From positions 1 to 62,544 of the forward strand of contig NZ_MLAR01000010.1 of NCBI RefSeq assembly GCF_002272925.1: a stretch of DNA of 62,544 nucleotides. Reading direction: 5' to 3'. The position numbers and the translations under genes are program-made. Below the pieces are notes generated by a model. It searched no databases, was not told where the DNA came from, and worked only from the letters and a program-made list of their open reading frames with translations. Positions 35,687-43,430 of this stretch are shown here, one piece after another. The DNA comes from Helicobacter sp. 13S00401-1 (lineage in GTDB: Bacteria; Campylobacterota; Campylobacteria; Campylobacterales; Helicobacteraceae). Each line of letters starts with the position of its first letter. Within the stretch, counting starts at the first letter, position 1.

Positions 35687-35980
35687 ATGTGGGAAAACAA
35701 AGAAGATGAACTAGATATGTTTTATGGAAGCCCAACAGATAAGTGGAAAGATGTTATCTTTAATGCCTCTAGGACATTAGCCTCAAAAGAGCTAGATAGA
35801 CTTTTAGAAGAGTTAGCCTTGTATGAGCTTTTATTTGAAGAAATAGAGTGCAATGTAGACTTGCGCGAGTTTTACTACAAGGTTAAAAATGAATCTAGCG
35901 AGTTAAAAAAACGCCTTGAAGAAAACAAACAAAGCATAGCCTTAGAATCTACTTCAAAAATCCTAAGCGAAAACGAATAG
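35687..35980 (+). CDS. HP0242-like DUF2018 helical protein
   Basis: A 97-residue helical protein matching H. pylori HP0242 in length, ending (ILSENE vs ILSGNE as recalled) and position ahead of the HP0241-ispB-hemA-proS-hemC set. The H. pylori protein forms an intertwined, knotted dimer; its cell role is unknown. Visible pattern: KWKDVIFNASRTLASKELDRLLEELALYELL (helices) and a charged C-terminal helix. AAGGAG lies seven bases before the start. The stop is directly followed by the ATG of the next gene. Confidence 0.82.
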   Translation: MWENKEDELDMFYGSPTDKWKDVIFNASRTLASKELDRLLEELALYELLFEEIECNVDLREFYYKVKNESSELKKRLEENKQSIALESTSKILSENE

Positions 35981-36457
35981 ATGAACTTTAAGTTAGCATC
36001 CATACTAGCCTTCTTGCTAGCTTTGATGCTAACAGCTTTTAGCACAACTTTAAATGCCAAGCCTCTAACTCCAACCTTTAGCACTAACTTAGTTTTAAAA
36101 AAAGATGAAGTTTATAGTGCTAGCATAGATGCTAAAAAGTTTGCCAAACAAAGTAGTGTAAGTCCAAAAAATCTTACTTTAAGATGGACTTTATTTAAAA
36201 ATAAAGGCTTAGTAGTTTTACTAAAGTATGATAACTTTCCTTATCAGTTTATACTTTATAAAGATGGCTATAAGGCCTTAAAATTTAATAGCTTTACTTT
36301 AAATTTACTAGATCCAAATGCAATAGCATCAAGTCCAAATCAGCCAAATCTTAAGCTTTACTTTAAAGATATAAAAGATGGAAGTAGCGATTTAAAAGCT
36401 AGGGTTACTTTTAAGCTAGACCTATATGGAGATGTAAGCTTAAAAACTAAGAGATAA
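35981..36457 (+). CDS. HP0241-like secreted or periplasmic protein
   Basis: A 158-residue protein with a signal peptide (about residues 1-26, SILAFLLALMLTAFSTTLNAKP) and a beta-strand-rich mature part (TLRWTLFKNKGLVVLLKYDNFPYQFILYKDGY). It ends with a basic tail. No function is recognised. The position, immediately after the HP0242-like gene and 33 bases before ispB, matches H. pylori HP0241, so it is a conserved gene in the genus. Adjoining codons (TAG ATG) suggest coupled translation. Confidence 0.75.
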   Translation: MNFKLASILAFLLALMLTAFSTTLNAKPLTPTFSTNLVLKKDEVYSASIDAKKFAKQSSVSPKNLTLRWTLFKNKGLVVLLKYDNFPYQFILYKDGYKALKFNSFTLNLLDPNAIASSPNQPNLKLYFKDIKDGSSDLKARVTFKLDLYGDVSLKTKR

Positions 36458-36490
36458 TGATAAACAACAAGCTAGGAAGGTTTTAAAACA

Positions 36491-37390
36491 ATGAGTGAAA
36501 AAATATTGCAAGATATAAACAATATAAGCAAGCATCTAATACATAAAACAAACAACAACTTTATCATCAGTATGTTTAACCTAATAAAGTCAGGAAAGAT
36601 GCTTAGATCTAAGCTCATACTAAGCATAGCCACTCCAAATGAAGAGACCTTAAAACTTTGTTCTATTATAGAGCTTATACAGTCAGCTAGTTTGCTTCAT
36701 GATGATGTTATAGATGAAAGCACTCTAAGAAGAAACGCCCCAAGCATTAATGCCCTCTTTGATAATAAAGCCTCTATCATGCTAGGAGATGTACTCTACT
36801 CTAGTGCTTTTTATGAGTTAACTTCCCTGCCAGAAGCAGTAGCTAAGTCAGTTAGTAAAAGCGTTATCTCTTTAAGTAGTGGAGAGATACTAGATGTAGA
36901 GCTTGCTAAAAGTTTAAATAGCAACTTAGAATCCTACCTAAAGATGATAGAACTAAAATCAGCCAGCCTTATAGCTGCAAGCAGTGAAAGTGCAGCACTT
37001 TTAGAAGGACTAGATCATAAAGCCCACTATGAGTATGGATTAAACCTAGGCATAGCCTTTCAGATCATAGATGACATACTTGATATCACTCAAGATGAAA
37101 AAACACTAGGAAAACCTAGTATGAATGACTTTACGCAAGGAAAAACCACACTTCCTTACATATACTTCTATCATGAAAGTGAAGCTAACGCTAAGCTTTT
37201 GGAATCTCTTTTTGCTAAGAAACTTGATAGTTTACAAAAAGAGATGCTTAAAAAGAGTATGGAAAAAAGTTTGCTAAAAGCAAAGAATCTAGCCCTAGAG
37301 TATGCAAACAAAGCTACTAACTTAGCACGAAAACTAAATAATGAAAAGCTAGATTCCATAGTTAAGGCTATGATAGAAAGGGATTTTTAA
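36491..37390 (+). CDS. ispB: Octaprenyl-diphosphate synthase-like polyprenyl synthase
   Basis: Makes the long isoprenoid side chain of menaquinone from farnesyl diphosphate and isopentenyl diphosphate. The 299-residue protein has the two aspartate-rich motifs, LLHDDVIDES (near residue 75) and IIDDILDITQDEKTLGK (near 194), and KSGKMLRSKL near 36. Product length cannot be read from sequence with certainty. It is one base upstream of hemA on the same strand, in the order seen in H. pylori (HP0240-HP0237). Confidence 0.93.
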   Translation: MSEKILQDINNISKHLIHKTNNNFIISMFNLIKSGKMLRSKLILSIATPNEETLKLCSIIELIQSASLLHDDVIDESTLRRNAPSINALFDNKASIMLGDVLYSSAFYELTSLPEAVAKSVSKSVISLSSGEILDVELAKSLNSNLESYLKMIELKSASLIAASSESAALLEGLDHKAHYEYGLNLGIAFQIIDDILDITQDEKTLGKPSMNDFTQGKTTLPYIYFYHESEANAKLLESLFAKKLDSLQKEMLKKSMEKSLLKAKNLALEYANKATNLARKLNNEKLDSIVKAMIERDF

Positions 37391-37391
37391 G

Positions 37392-38696
37392 ATGTATAGT
37401 GTAGTTAGTTTTTCACATAAAAATACAAGCATAGAGTTGCGTGAGCTTTTAAGTATGAATGAAGATGAACAAAGTCTACTTTTAAATAGGCTTTATAACA
37501 TCGAAGGCATAAAAGAAGTAGTAGTACTTTCAACTTGCAATAGACTTGAAGTTTACATCTGTGCTGATACAGAAGGGTCTGTGCTTTGTGATGAGATCTT
37601 ACTTGAGATAGCAAATATAAAACATGTTGATATAAACATGCTTAAGTCTATAGTTAATCTTTTCACTAAACTTGATGCAGTACACCATACTTTTTGTGTA
37701 GCTAGCTCGCTTGATAGCTTAGTGCTTGGTGAAACCCAAATTAGCGGGCAGTTAAAAAGTGCTTATAAACTAGCTTATGATAGAGGATTTTGTGCTAAAG
37801 AGATAACTAGACTTATGCACTTTGCTTTTAGATGCGCGGCTAATGTTAGAAACTCAACTCAAATCTCTAAAAATCCAGTCTCCATAGCATCAATTGCCGT
37901 AAGTAGCGCACTAGATTCTTTAAAAGATGGCTCTTTAGGTGGAAGTAAAGTTTTAGTCTTAGGCATAGGTGAGATGGGGACTTTAAGTATAAAGCATCTT
38001 AGCCGCCATGACTTTGATATAACCCTAACTAACCGCACTAAGTCTAAAGCCCTAGACTTTATAGCCAACTTTAATAGAAATATAAGATTCCTAGACTTTG
38101 AAGATGCAATCAAAAGTATAAATAACTACGATGTGATATTTAGCGCCCTTGCTGGCGGACAGTTTATAACTTGTAAAAACATCATCAAAAAAGACACCAA
38201 ACGCATATGGTATGACCTCTCACTCCCTAGAAATATAGAAGAGTGCACTACAGATCCTAACTTAGAAATAGTCTCCATTGATGACTTAAGTCAAAAGGCT
38301 AAAGATCATATCTTGGGACGTCAAAATAACGCGCGCGCTGGCATGGCCATAGTTGGTCAAAGTGTTTTAGAGTTCTCTCAGTGGGTAGAAAGACTAGATA
38401 TTGAACCTTTAATAAAAGTCATGCGCGAAAAAGCAAAAGCCAGCATACATAACAAACTTACTAAGGCTATCAAAAAAGGCTACATCCCTAGTGAGCTAAC
38501 ATCAAATGTAGAAAAACTCTTAGAAAGCGTTATGAATGAGTTCTTACACCTTCCAACTATTAGACTAAAACAACTTGCTAATACTGAGCAAGCAGATTCT
38601 GTATTAGAATCTATAGGCAACATCTTTGCTAATACTGAAAACTTTATGCTCAATCGTTATAAGTGTGAGTACGATACAACAGAGGCCAAAGGCTAA
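37392..38696 (+). CDS. hemA: Glutamyl-tRNA reductase
   Basis: First committed step of haem synthesis: reduces glutamyl-tRNA to glutamate-1-semialdehyde. The 434-residue protein opens with VVSFSHKNTSIELRELL and has the catalytic Cys in VVLSTCNRLEVYI (near residue 50), GETQISGQLKSAY (near 117-129), the NADPH-binding VLVLGIGEMGTLSIKHL (near 190) and a C-terminal dimerisation helix. Part of ispB-hemA-proS-hemC. The next haem enzyme hemC is two genes downstream; hemN is at 47396. Confidence 0.96.
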   Translation: MYSVVSFSHKNTSIELRELLSMNEDEQSLLLNRLYNIEGIKEVVVLSTCNRLEVYICADTEGSVLCDEILLEIANIKHVDINMLKSIVNLFTKLDAVHHTFCVASSLDSLVLGETQISGQLKSAYKLAYDRGFCAKEITRLMHFAFRCAANVRNSTQISKNPVSIASIAVSSALDSLKDGSLGGSKVLVLGIGEMGTLSIKHLSRHDFDITLTNRTKSKALDFIANFNRNIRFLDFEDAIKSINNYDVIFSALAGGQFITCKNIIKKDTKRIWYDLSLPRNIEECTTDPNLEIVSIDDLSQKAKDHILGRQNNARAGMAIVGQSVLEFSQWVERLDIEPLIKVMREKAKASIHNKLTKAIKKGYIPSELTSNVEKLLESVMNEFLHLPTIRLKQLANTEQADSVLESIGNIFANTENFMLNRYKCEYDTTEAKG

Positions 38697-38714
38697 ACAT
38701 ACAAAGGATAGAAA

Positions 38715-40445
38715 ATGCACTTTAATGAAATCTTTGCTTTTACCACTAAAGAAGTTCCAAAAGACGCCACGCTTTTAAGCCAACAGTATTTACTAAGGGC
38801 TTGCTTTGTACAACAAATAGGCAGTGGAATCTATAACTTTTTACCACTAGGAAAAAGAGTGGTTGATAAGATAGAAGCCATAGTAAAAGAAGAAATGGAT
38901 AAAGCTGGGGCCCTAGAAGTAAGTATGGGCTTTTTAACTCCAGCTACTTTATGGCAAGAAAGCGGAAGGTATGATTTTTACGGGGAAGAGTTAGCTGTCT
39001 TTAAAGATAGAAAAGATTCTGAATACGTACTAGGGCCTACTTTTGAAGAGTGCGTTACAAGCATCGCTAAGGCTTATATAAGAAGCTATAAACAACTTCC
39101 ACTAAACCTTTATCAAATCAATCTTAAGTTTAGAGATGAACTTCGTCCTCGTTTTGGCTTGCTTAGGGCGCGCGAGTTTATCATGAAAGATGCCTATAGT
39201 TTTCATAGCAACAAAGAAGACTTAGGACGAGAGTTTTTAAACATGCAAGAAGCTTATAGGAGAATCTTCACTAGACTTGGGCTTGATTTTAGGATAGTTG
39301 ATGCTGATAGTGGGGCAATAGGCGGCAGTGGAAGTAAAGAGTTTATGGCACTAGCTAACTCAGGAGAAGATACTGTAGTAGTTTGTGATAACTGTGATTA
39401 CGCAAGTAATATAGAAGCAGCAAGGCGTGCCTTTAAAGAAGCCCCAAGTGTGCCACCTCATGCTAGCAGCTATCACAAGTTTCACACGCCTAATACTAAC
39501 ACCATACAAGCAGTAGCAGACTTTTTTAAGATAGACCCCTACTTTTGCATAAAAGCTTTAATCTATAAGGTTAATCTAAATGATGGAAGCAGCGATATAG
39601 CTATCTTTTTCATGCGCGGGCTTGATAACCTAGAAGAAACTAAAGCCCTTAATGCCTTAAGAAGATTAGATTCTAGAGTGCTAAGTATAGAAGTAGCAAG
39701 CTTAAAGTTTTTAGAAAGCTATAACCTAGTGGCTGGCTTTTGTGGGCCTATATCTATAAAGCATCTTACTAATTCAAACTTTATAGTATTTGATGCTGAG
39801 TTAGAAAACGCAAGTGACTTAGTCGCTGGAGCTAATGAAAAAGATCACCACTATGTTGGAATCGATTTAAGCGAGTTTAGCGGGGTTACCTATGATGACT
39901 TAGTGCTAGTTCAAGCTGGCGATAAGTGTCCAAAGTGTGGTGGAACTTTAGAGTATAAAAAAGGCATAGAAGTAGGTCATATCTTTAAGCTTGGCAGCAA
40001 ATACTCAGCCCCACTAAATGCTAACTTTTTAGATGAAAATGGCAAAAGTGCAATCTTAGAGATGGGCTGTTATGGTATAGGCGTTACAAGATTGCTAAGT
40101 GTTATCTTAGAGCAAAAAGGCGATGATAAAGGCTGTGTGTGGGGCAACTTAGCACCTTTTAAGCTTGATATCATCATCTCTAATATTAAAAATGAAGAAG
40201 AACTTCAAAGAGGCATAGAGATTTACTCTATGGCAAAGTCTTTAGGCATAGAAACAGTACTAGATAATAGAAATGAAAGATATGGCGTTAAGATTAGCGA
40301 CTTTGAACTTATAGGCTTTACTTACGCCCTTGTTGTAGGTAAAAACTTAGCTGAAAACAAAGTAGAGCTTATAACAAGAGAAGGTTTGATAAAAGAGCTT
40401 TTAGACTTAGATGAAGTTGAAAGCTTCTTAAAAAGGATAGTTTGA
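38715..40445 (+). CDS. proS: Prolyl-tRNA synthetase, bacterial type with editing domain
   Basis: Charges tRNA-Pro and hydrolyses Ala-tRNA-Pro. The 576-residue length indicates the bacterial form with the INS editing domain (about residues 225-385) inserted between class II motifs 2 and 3. Seen: RACFVQQIGSGIYNFLPLG (motif 1 region), LRPRFGLLRAREFIMKDAYSFH (motif 2, near 138-159) and EMGCYGIGVTRLLSVILEQ (motif 3, near 453). GHIFKLGSKYS near 424 is typical. AAAGGA precedes the start. Its stop overlaps the hemC start. Confidence 0.97.
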   Translation: MHFNEIFAFTTKEVPKDATLLSQQYLLRACFVQQIGSGIYNFLPLGKRVVDKIEAIVKEEMDKAGALEVSMGFLTPATLWQESGRYDFYGEELAVFKDRKDSEYVLGPTFEECVTSIAKAYIRSYKQLPLNLYQINLKFRDELRPRFGLLRAREFIMKDAYSFHSNKEDLGREFLNMQEAYRRIFTRLGLDFRIVDADSGAIGGSGSKEFMALANSGEDTVVVCDNCDYASNIEAARRAFKEAPSVPPHASSYHKFHTPNTNTIQAVADFFKIDPYFCIKALIYKVNLNDGSSDIAIFFMRGLDNLEETKALNALRRLDSRVLSIEVASLKFLESYNLVAGFCGPISIKHLTNSNFIVFDAELENASDLVAGANEKDHHYVGIDLSEFSGVTYDDLVLVQAGDKCPKCGGTLEYKKGIEVGHIFKLGSKYSAPLNANFLDENGKSAILEMGCYGIGVTRLLSVILEQKGDDKGCVWGNLAPFKLDIIISNIKNEEELQRGIEIYSMAKSLGIETVLDNRNERYGVKISDFELIGFTYALVVGKNLAENKVELITREGLIKELLDLDEVESFLKRIV

Positions 40446-41389
40446 TGAAACTAAAACTTGGCACAAGAGATAGCATCCTAGCCCTTTGGCAGGCTAACTT
40501 CATAAAAGATATTTTAGAATCCAAAAATATAGAAGTAGAGCTAAAGCCTATAAAAACTAAGGGCGATAAGATATTAGATACACCCTTGCATAAAATCGGC
40601 GGTAAGGGTCTTTTTACTAAAGAGCTTGAAAATGCACTTTTAAGTGGAGAGATAGACTTTGCTGTGCACTCTTTAAAAGATGTGCCAGTTGAGATTCCAA
40701 GTGGACTAAGCCTAGTTGCTATCACTAAGAGGGAAGATGATAGCGATAGTCTTTTAAGCTTTAAGTATAAAGATATAGCCTCTTTACCTCAAAATGCCAA
40801 AGTTGGCACGACATCTTTAAGACGCACGACCCAGTTAAAACTAATGCGCAAAGATATAGATTCTATCTCTCTTAGAGGCAACGTGCAAACACGCTTAAGA
40901 AAGCTTGAAAGTGGCGAGTTTGACGCCATAATCCTTGCAAGTGCCGCGCTTAATAGACTTGAACTTAGAGAAAAGATACCTTTTATCACTAGACTTGATT
41001 TTATCCCAGCGATGGGACAAGGCGCACTAGGGATTGAGTGTAGGAGTGAAGATTCTAAGATTAAGCCTATAGATTCTAAGATCTATGAAGTCTTACAAAG
41101 CTTAGAAGATATAGATACTGCCCTTTGTTGCTCTTTAGAAAGAAGCTTTATAAAAGGGCTAAATGGCGGCTGCCAAGTGCCTATAGGTGTTCATGTAAGC
41201 TTGCATAATCCTAGCAATCTACTTCATTTTAAAGCTATCATGAGTGACTTAGAGTGTAAAAAAGTTATCAAAAAAGAACTTAGTTTTGAAAGAAAAGATA
41301 GTTTAAAAAGTATAGATTCCATAGTTAACTACTTTATAGAAAATGGCGCTAAAGAGATTTTAGAAGCTATAGCTAAAAGTTTAGATTAA
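40445..41389 (+). CDS. hemC: Hydroxymethylbilane synthase (porphobilinogen deaminase)
   Basis: Polymerises four porphobilinogens into hydroxymethylbilane. The start chosen is the ATG at 40445, sharing its first base with the proS TGA stop (TGATG) and having AAGGAT upstream; an in-frame TTG one codon earlier is less likely. The 314-residue protein has LKLGTRDSILALWQA, KGLFTKELENALL (near 59), KVGTTSLRRTTQLK (near 119), LRGNVQTRLRKLESGEFDA (near 140) and the cofactor-bearing Cys in LNGGCQVPIGV (near 243). Last gene of the ispB-hemA-proS-hemC unit. Confidence 0.96.
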   Translation: MKLKLGTRDSILALWQANFIKDILESKNIEVELKPIKTKGDKILDTPLHKIGGKGLFTKELENALLSGEIDFAVHSLKDVPVEIPSGLSLVAITKREDDSDSLLSFKYKDIASLPQNAKVGTTSLRRTTQLKLMRKDIDSISLRGNVQTRLRKLESGEFDAIILASAALNRLELREKIPFITRLDFIPAMGQGALGIECRSEDSKIKPIDSKIYEVLQSLEDIDTALCCSLERSFIKGLNGGCQVPIGVHVSLHNPSNLLHFKAIMSDLECKKVIKKELSFERKDSLKSIDSIVNYFIENGAKEILEAIAKSLD

Positions 41390-41414
41390 AACTCTTTTTT
41401 ATATATAAAATCTC

Positions 41415-41444
41415 TTGTTATGTGCTAGTTCTAACACATAACAA
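41415..41444. terminator. Hairpin between convergent hemC and an outer-membrane-protein gene
   Basis: A perfect 10-bp stem (41415-41424 with 41435-41444) in the 109-base convergent gap. There are A/T-rich flanks on both sides, so it could serve both directions. Confidence 0.55.
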
Positions 41445-41498
41445 AAGATAAAAAGCTAAAAGCTTAGAGTTTAAAACCTTCTTAATAAAAAAACGTGC

Positions 41499-42485
41499 CT
41501 ACCACACATAGGTATAACCAGCTGTATAAGATACAGTAGAACGAACTATAGTTCCAGTAATATAATAAACTGGGATCTTCACTCCTAGACTAATAATGCT
41601 ATGTCCAAAGTCGTATTGAAAGCCTAAATTAAAAGGGATATAAACGTTAGCAGTAATACTAGATGAAGTGCTAGATGAAGGAGTAGATGAATTATCGCTT
41701 ACTTCAGTTTGAGTGCTAGATGTATTTTCAGGCATAAAAGCTGCCACACGGTTCATTTGATCCTTTATTTGTTTATCTTGTTCTTTAAGAGATTGCAAAG
41801 TAGTTTCATCTCTATTTGATGGATTAGATTCTATATCTCTTATTTTATCTTCTATCTCTCCTTCCTTAGCACCTAGTTCTTGAAGTTTAGTTGTTGTCTC
41901 ATACACTTGTTGACTACTAACATAATTAGGACCAGGACTAAAACTACTACTACTAAAACTATGACTAATGCTTCCACTACTAGTGCCTTGTCCACCAAAA
42001 ACTGCTTCTACAGCTACACCACTTCCTACATAAAATCCTAAGCCTCTAAAAAAGTTATAGTAGTAGTCTATATTAAAAGCAAGTAAGTTATCTAAAATAC
42101 CACTTGAATAAAAAAAGTTATAACTAGCGTAGAATCTAAGTCCCATATCATACCTAAAAGCCTTTTGATAGCCTAAACGCAAACCTCCACCAGGACCACC
42201 ACCACTAATACCTAAATTAATCCCAAGCAAAAAGCCACTGTTCCCCTTTTTCTTAGCCTTACTAGTATTAGTATCATTTGTATCATCTCCACTAGGGCCA
42301 ACTCTTTCTACTACATTTGCTACCCTAGCTCCTTGTGCTTGATGACATATAAGCTCTCCTGATCCATCACTAGTAGGTTTACATATTAAGTTACCAGTTG
42401 TTGTTTCATCAGCATTTGCTATATTGCTAGCTCCAAGTATTGCAATTAATGCTATTACACTTGCTACTACACCTTTTTTCATCAT
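41499..42485 (-). CDS. Outer-membrane beta-barrel protein with a surface coiled-coil insertion
   Basis: A 328-residue exported protein: signal peptide to about residue 25 (ASNIANADE), a Cys-containing, Asp/Thr-rich segment, then alternating hydrophobic and aromatic strands (SGFLLGINLGISGGGPGGGLRLGY, MGLRFYASYNFFY, LGFYVGSGVAVEAVFG), a large hydrophilic insertion (about 170-275, Ser-rich then helical ELGAKEGEIEDKIRDIE), and final strands ending in VSYTAGYTYVW, an aromatic C-terminus suited to outer-membrane insertion. It resembles small Helicobacter outer-membrane proteins, but the subfamily is not clear. AAGGAAAA precedes the ATG. The A14 tract next to its -10 box suggests phase-variable expression. 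Confidence 0.8.
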   Translation of the reverse strand: MMKKGVVASVIALIAILGASNIANADETTTGNLICKPTSDGSGELICHQAQGARVANVVERVGPSGDDTNDTNTSKAKKKGNSGFLLGINLGISGGGPGGGLRLGYQKAFRYDMGLRFYASYNFFYSSGILDNLLAFNIDYYYNFFRGLGFYVGSGVAVEAVFGGQGTSSGSISHSFSSSSFSPGPNYVSSQQVYETTTKLQELGAKEGEIEDKIRDIESNPSNRDETTLQSLKEQDKQIKDQMNRVAAFMPENTSSTQTEVSDNSSTPSSSTSSSITANVYIPFNLGFQYDFGHSIISLGVKIPVYYITGTIVRSTVSYTAGYTYVW

Positions 42486-42534
42486 TTTTCCTTGATAGTT
42501 TTTTGTTTTTATAAAAAGTTAATGTAAGGACAAC

Positions 42535-42556
42535 ATTATGTCTTTTTTTTTTTTTT
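42535..42556 (-). promoter_or_regulatory. A14 tract abutting a -10 box, upstream of the outer-membrane-protein gene
   Basis: Bases 42543-42556 are T14 on the plus strand (A14 in gene sense), followed after two bases by CATAAT (42535-42540), 50 bases before the ATG. Same layout as at 13124-13152. Confidence 0.6.
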
Positions 42557-42772
42557 GTAAATAAGATTAGGCTGTTTCCGTGCTAAGGCGTTGCAAAATC
42601 TAAGTGTTTAGATTCCATAAAGAAAAAAAATTATTACTTTTTTAAATGGTAGCTATCTATGTACAATGAAGTTTTTAATAATTATATTTTTTTAAGGCCT
42701 GTGGCATTCTCGCTTTGTTTCGTGCTGCAAAAATCGTGAGAAAAGGAAGCTAGACAGTGCGAGCGCACGATT

Positions 42773-42840
42773 TTTCAAGGAAACTTCGTTTTCAAGGAAG
42801 CTTCATTTTCGAGGAAACTTTGTTTTCAGGGAAGCTTACG
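42773..42840 (+). repeat. Four tandem 17-bp units in copy C
   Basis: Units at 42773-42789, 42790-42806, 42807-42823 and 42824-42840, each of the form TTTCAAGGAARCTTCRT with one to four changes. Two related units occur in copy B near 31303-31337. Confidence 0.85.
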
Positions 42841-42983
42841 CTTTGCTAGAAACAGAAATAAGCCAAGGCTCTCCCCTTATTTGCCGAAAAAGGCTTTCTT
42901 AAAAGAAAGTCCTAGTTGCTTATAGCACCTAGGACTAGTTTCAAAGAAGCTTACGCCTTCGCAGGTTTTGTGGGAGTTAAGGA

Positions 42984-43005
42984 GGGGTGAAACCCCTTTT
43001 TTTTT
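42984..43005 (+). terminator. Terminator-like hairpin in copy C
   Basis: GGGGT, loop GAA, ACCCC, then nine T. It is equivalent to 5631-5648 in copy A. Confidence 0.65.
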
Positions 43006-43351
43006 GTTAGAAAAACATATACATAAGAAAAAGTAGAAAAAGAAAGTGTTGGAATGAATAGCCAGTCAATAGTGTAAAGAGAATGTAACTGCCTATATAA
43101 AACTATGGCTATATGTAAAGATTACTCAACTTTTAGTAGTGAGAATCTAAAAAATCCTACTAAAAAGCTTTTATGAGAGAAAAAGGCTATATAAATAAAC
43201 TTATACTTTACTTTTTAAGCAAATGTAACTTAAAGTGAGAATCTAATCTATTCATAATTAGCATAATAATAAAGCTATAGTTCCCATTTTTAATGATATT
43301 TAAGAAGTTAAAATTTAAATACAAAAGAAGATAAATATTTAATAAATACCA

Positions 43352-43380
43352 TTGACTTCAAAGAAAGTTAGTACTAGAAT
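43352..43380 (+). promoter_or_regulatory. Probable promoter of the Hof-like gene
   Basis: TTGACT (43352-43357), a 17-base spacer and TAGAAT (43375-43380), a near-consensus sigma-70 pair, 50 bases before the ATG. Confidence 0.6.
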
Positions 43381-43395
43381 ACCTCCGATTACTAA

Positions 43396-43417
43396 GAATG
43401 ATTATCAAAAATAATAT
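43396..43417 (+). promoter_or_regulatory. Possible Fur-type operator
   Basis: An A/T-rich imperfect inverted repeat with ATTAT and ATAAT arms lies just after the predicted transcription start. It resembles the TAATAATNATTATTA-type Fur sites of Helicobacter but is not a strong match. Confidence 0.3.
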
Positions 43418-43430
43418 TAGAAGGAGTCAC

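Larger units (their letters stand above)
42669..43105 (+). repeat. Dispersed structured element, copy C (longest)
   Basis: Blocks in order: a shared 5' region with GTGGCATTCT near 42701 and GTTTCGTGCTG; GTTTC 42717-42721 with GAAAC 42849-42853; a 10-bp stem AAAAATCGTG 42729-42738 with CACGATTTTT 42766-42775; four 17-base tandem units (42773-42840) inserted before the GAAAC arm; a C/U-rich block GGCTCTCCCC near 42867; GCCGAAAAAGGC near 42883; a hairpin GTCCTAG/CTAGGAC (42909-42935); a terminator-like hairpin with T9 (42984-43005); and a 3' flank GAAAAAGAAAGTGTTGGAAT near 43038. It lies between two outer-membrane-protein genes. From 43106 to 43350 nothing else is recognised. Confidence 0.78.

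Noticed and set aside
42773-42840. CRISPR-like tandem repeats
   Set aside because: Units of 17 bases follow each other directly without spacers and no cas gene is in the window.
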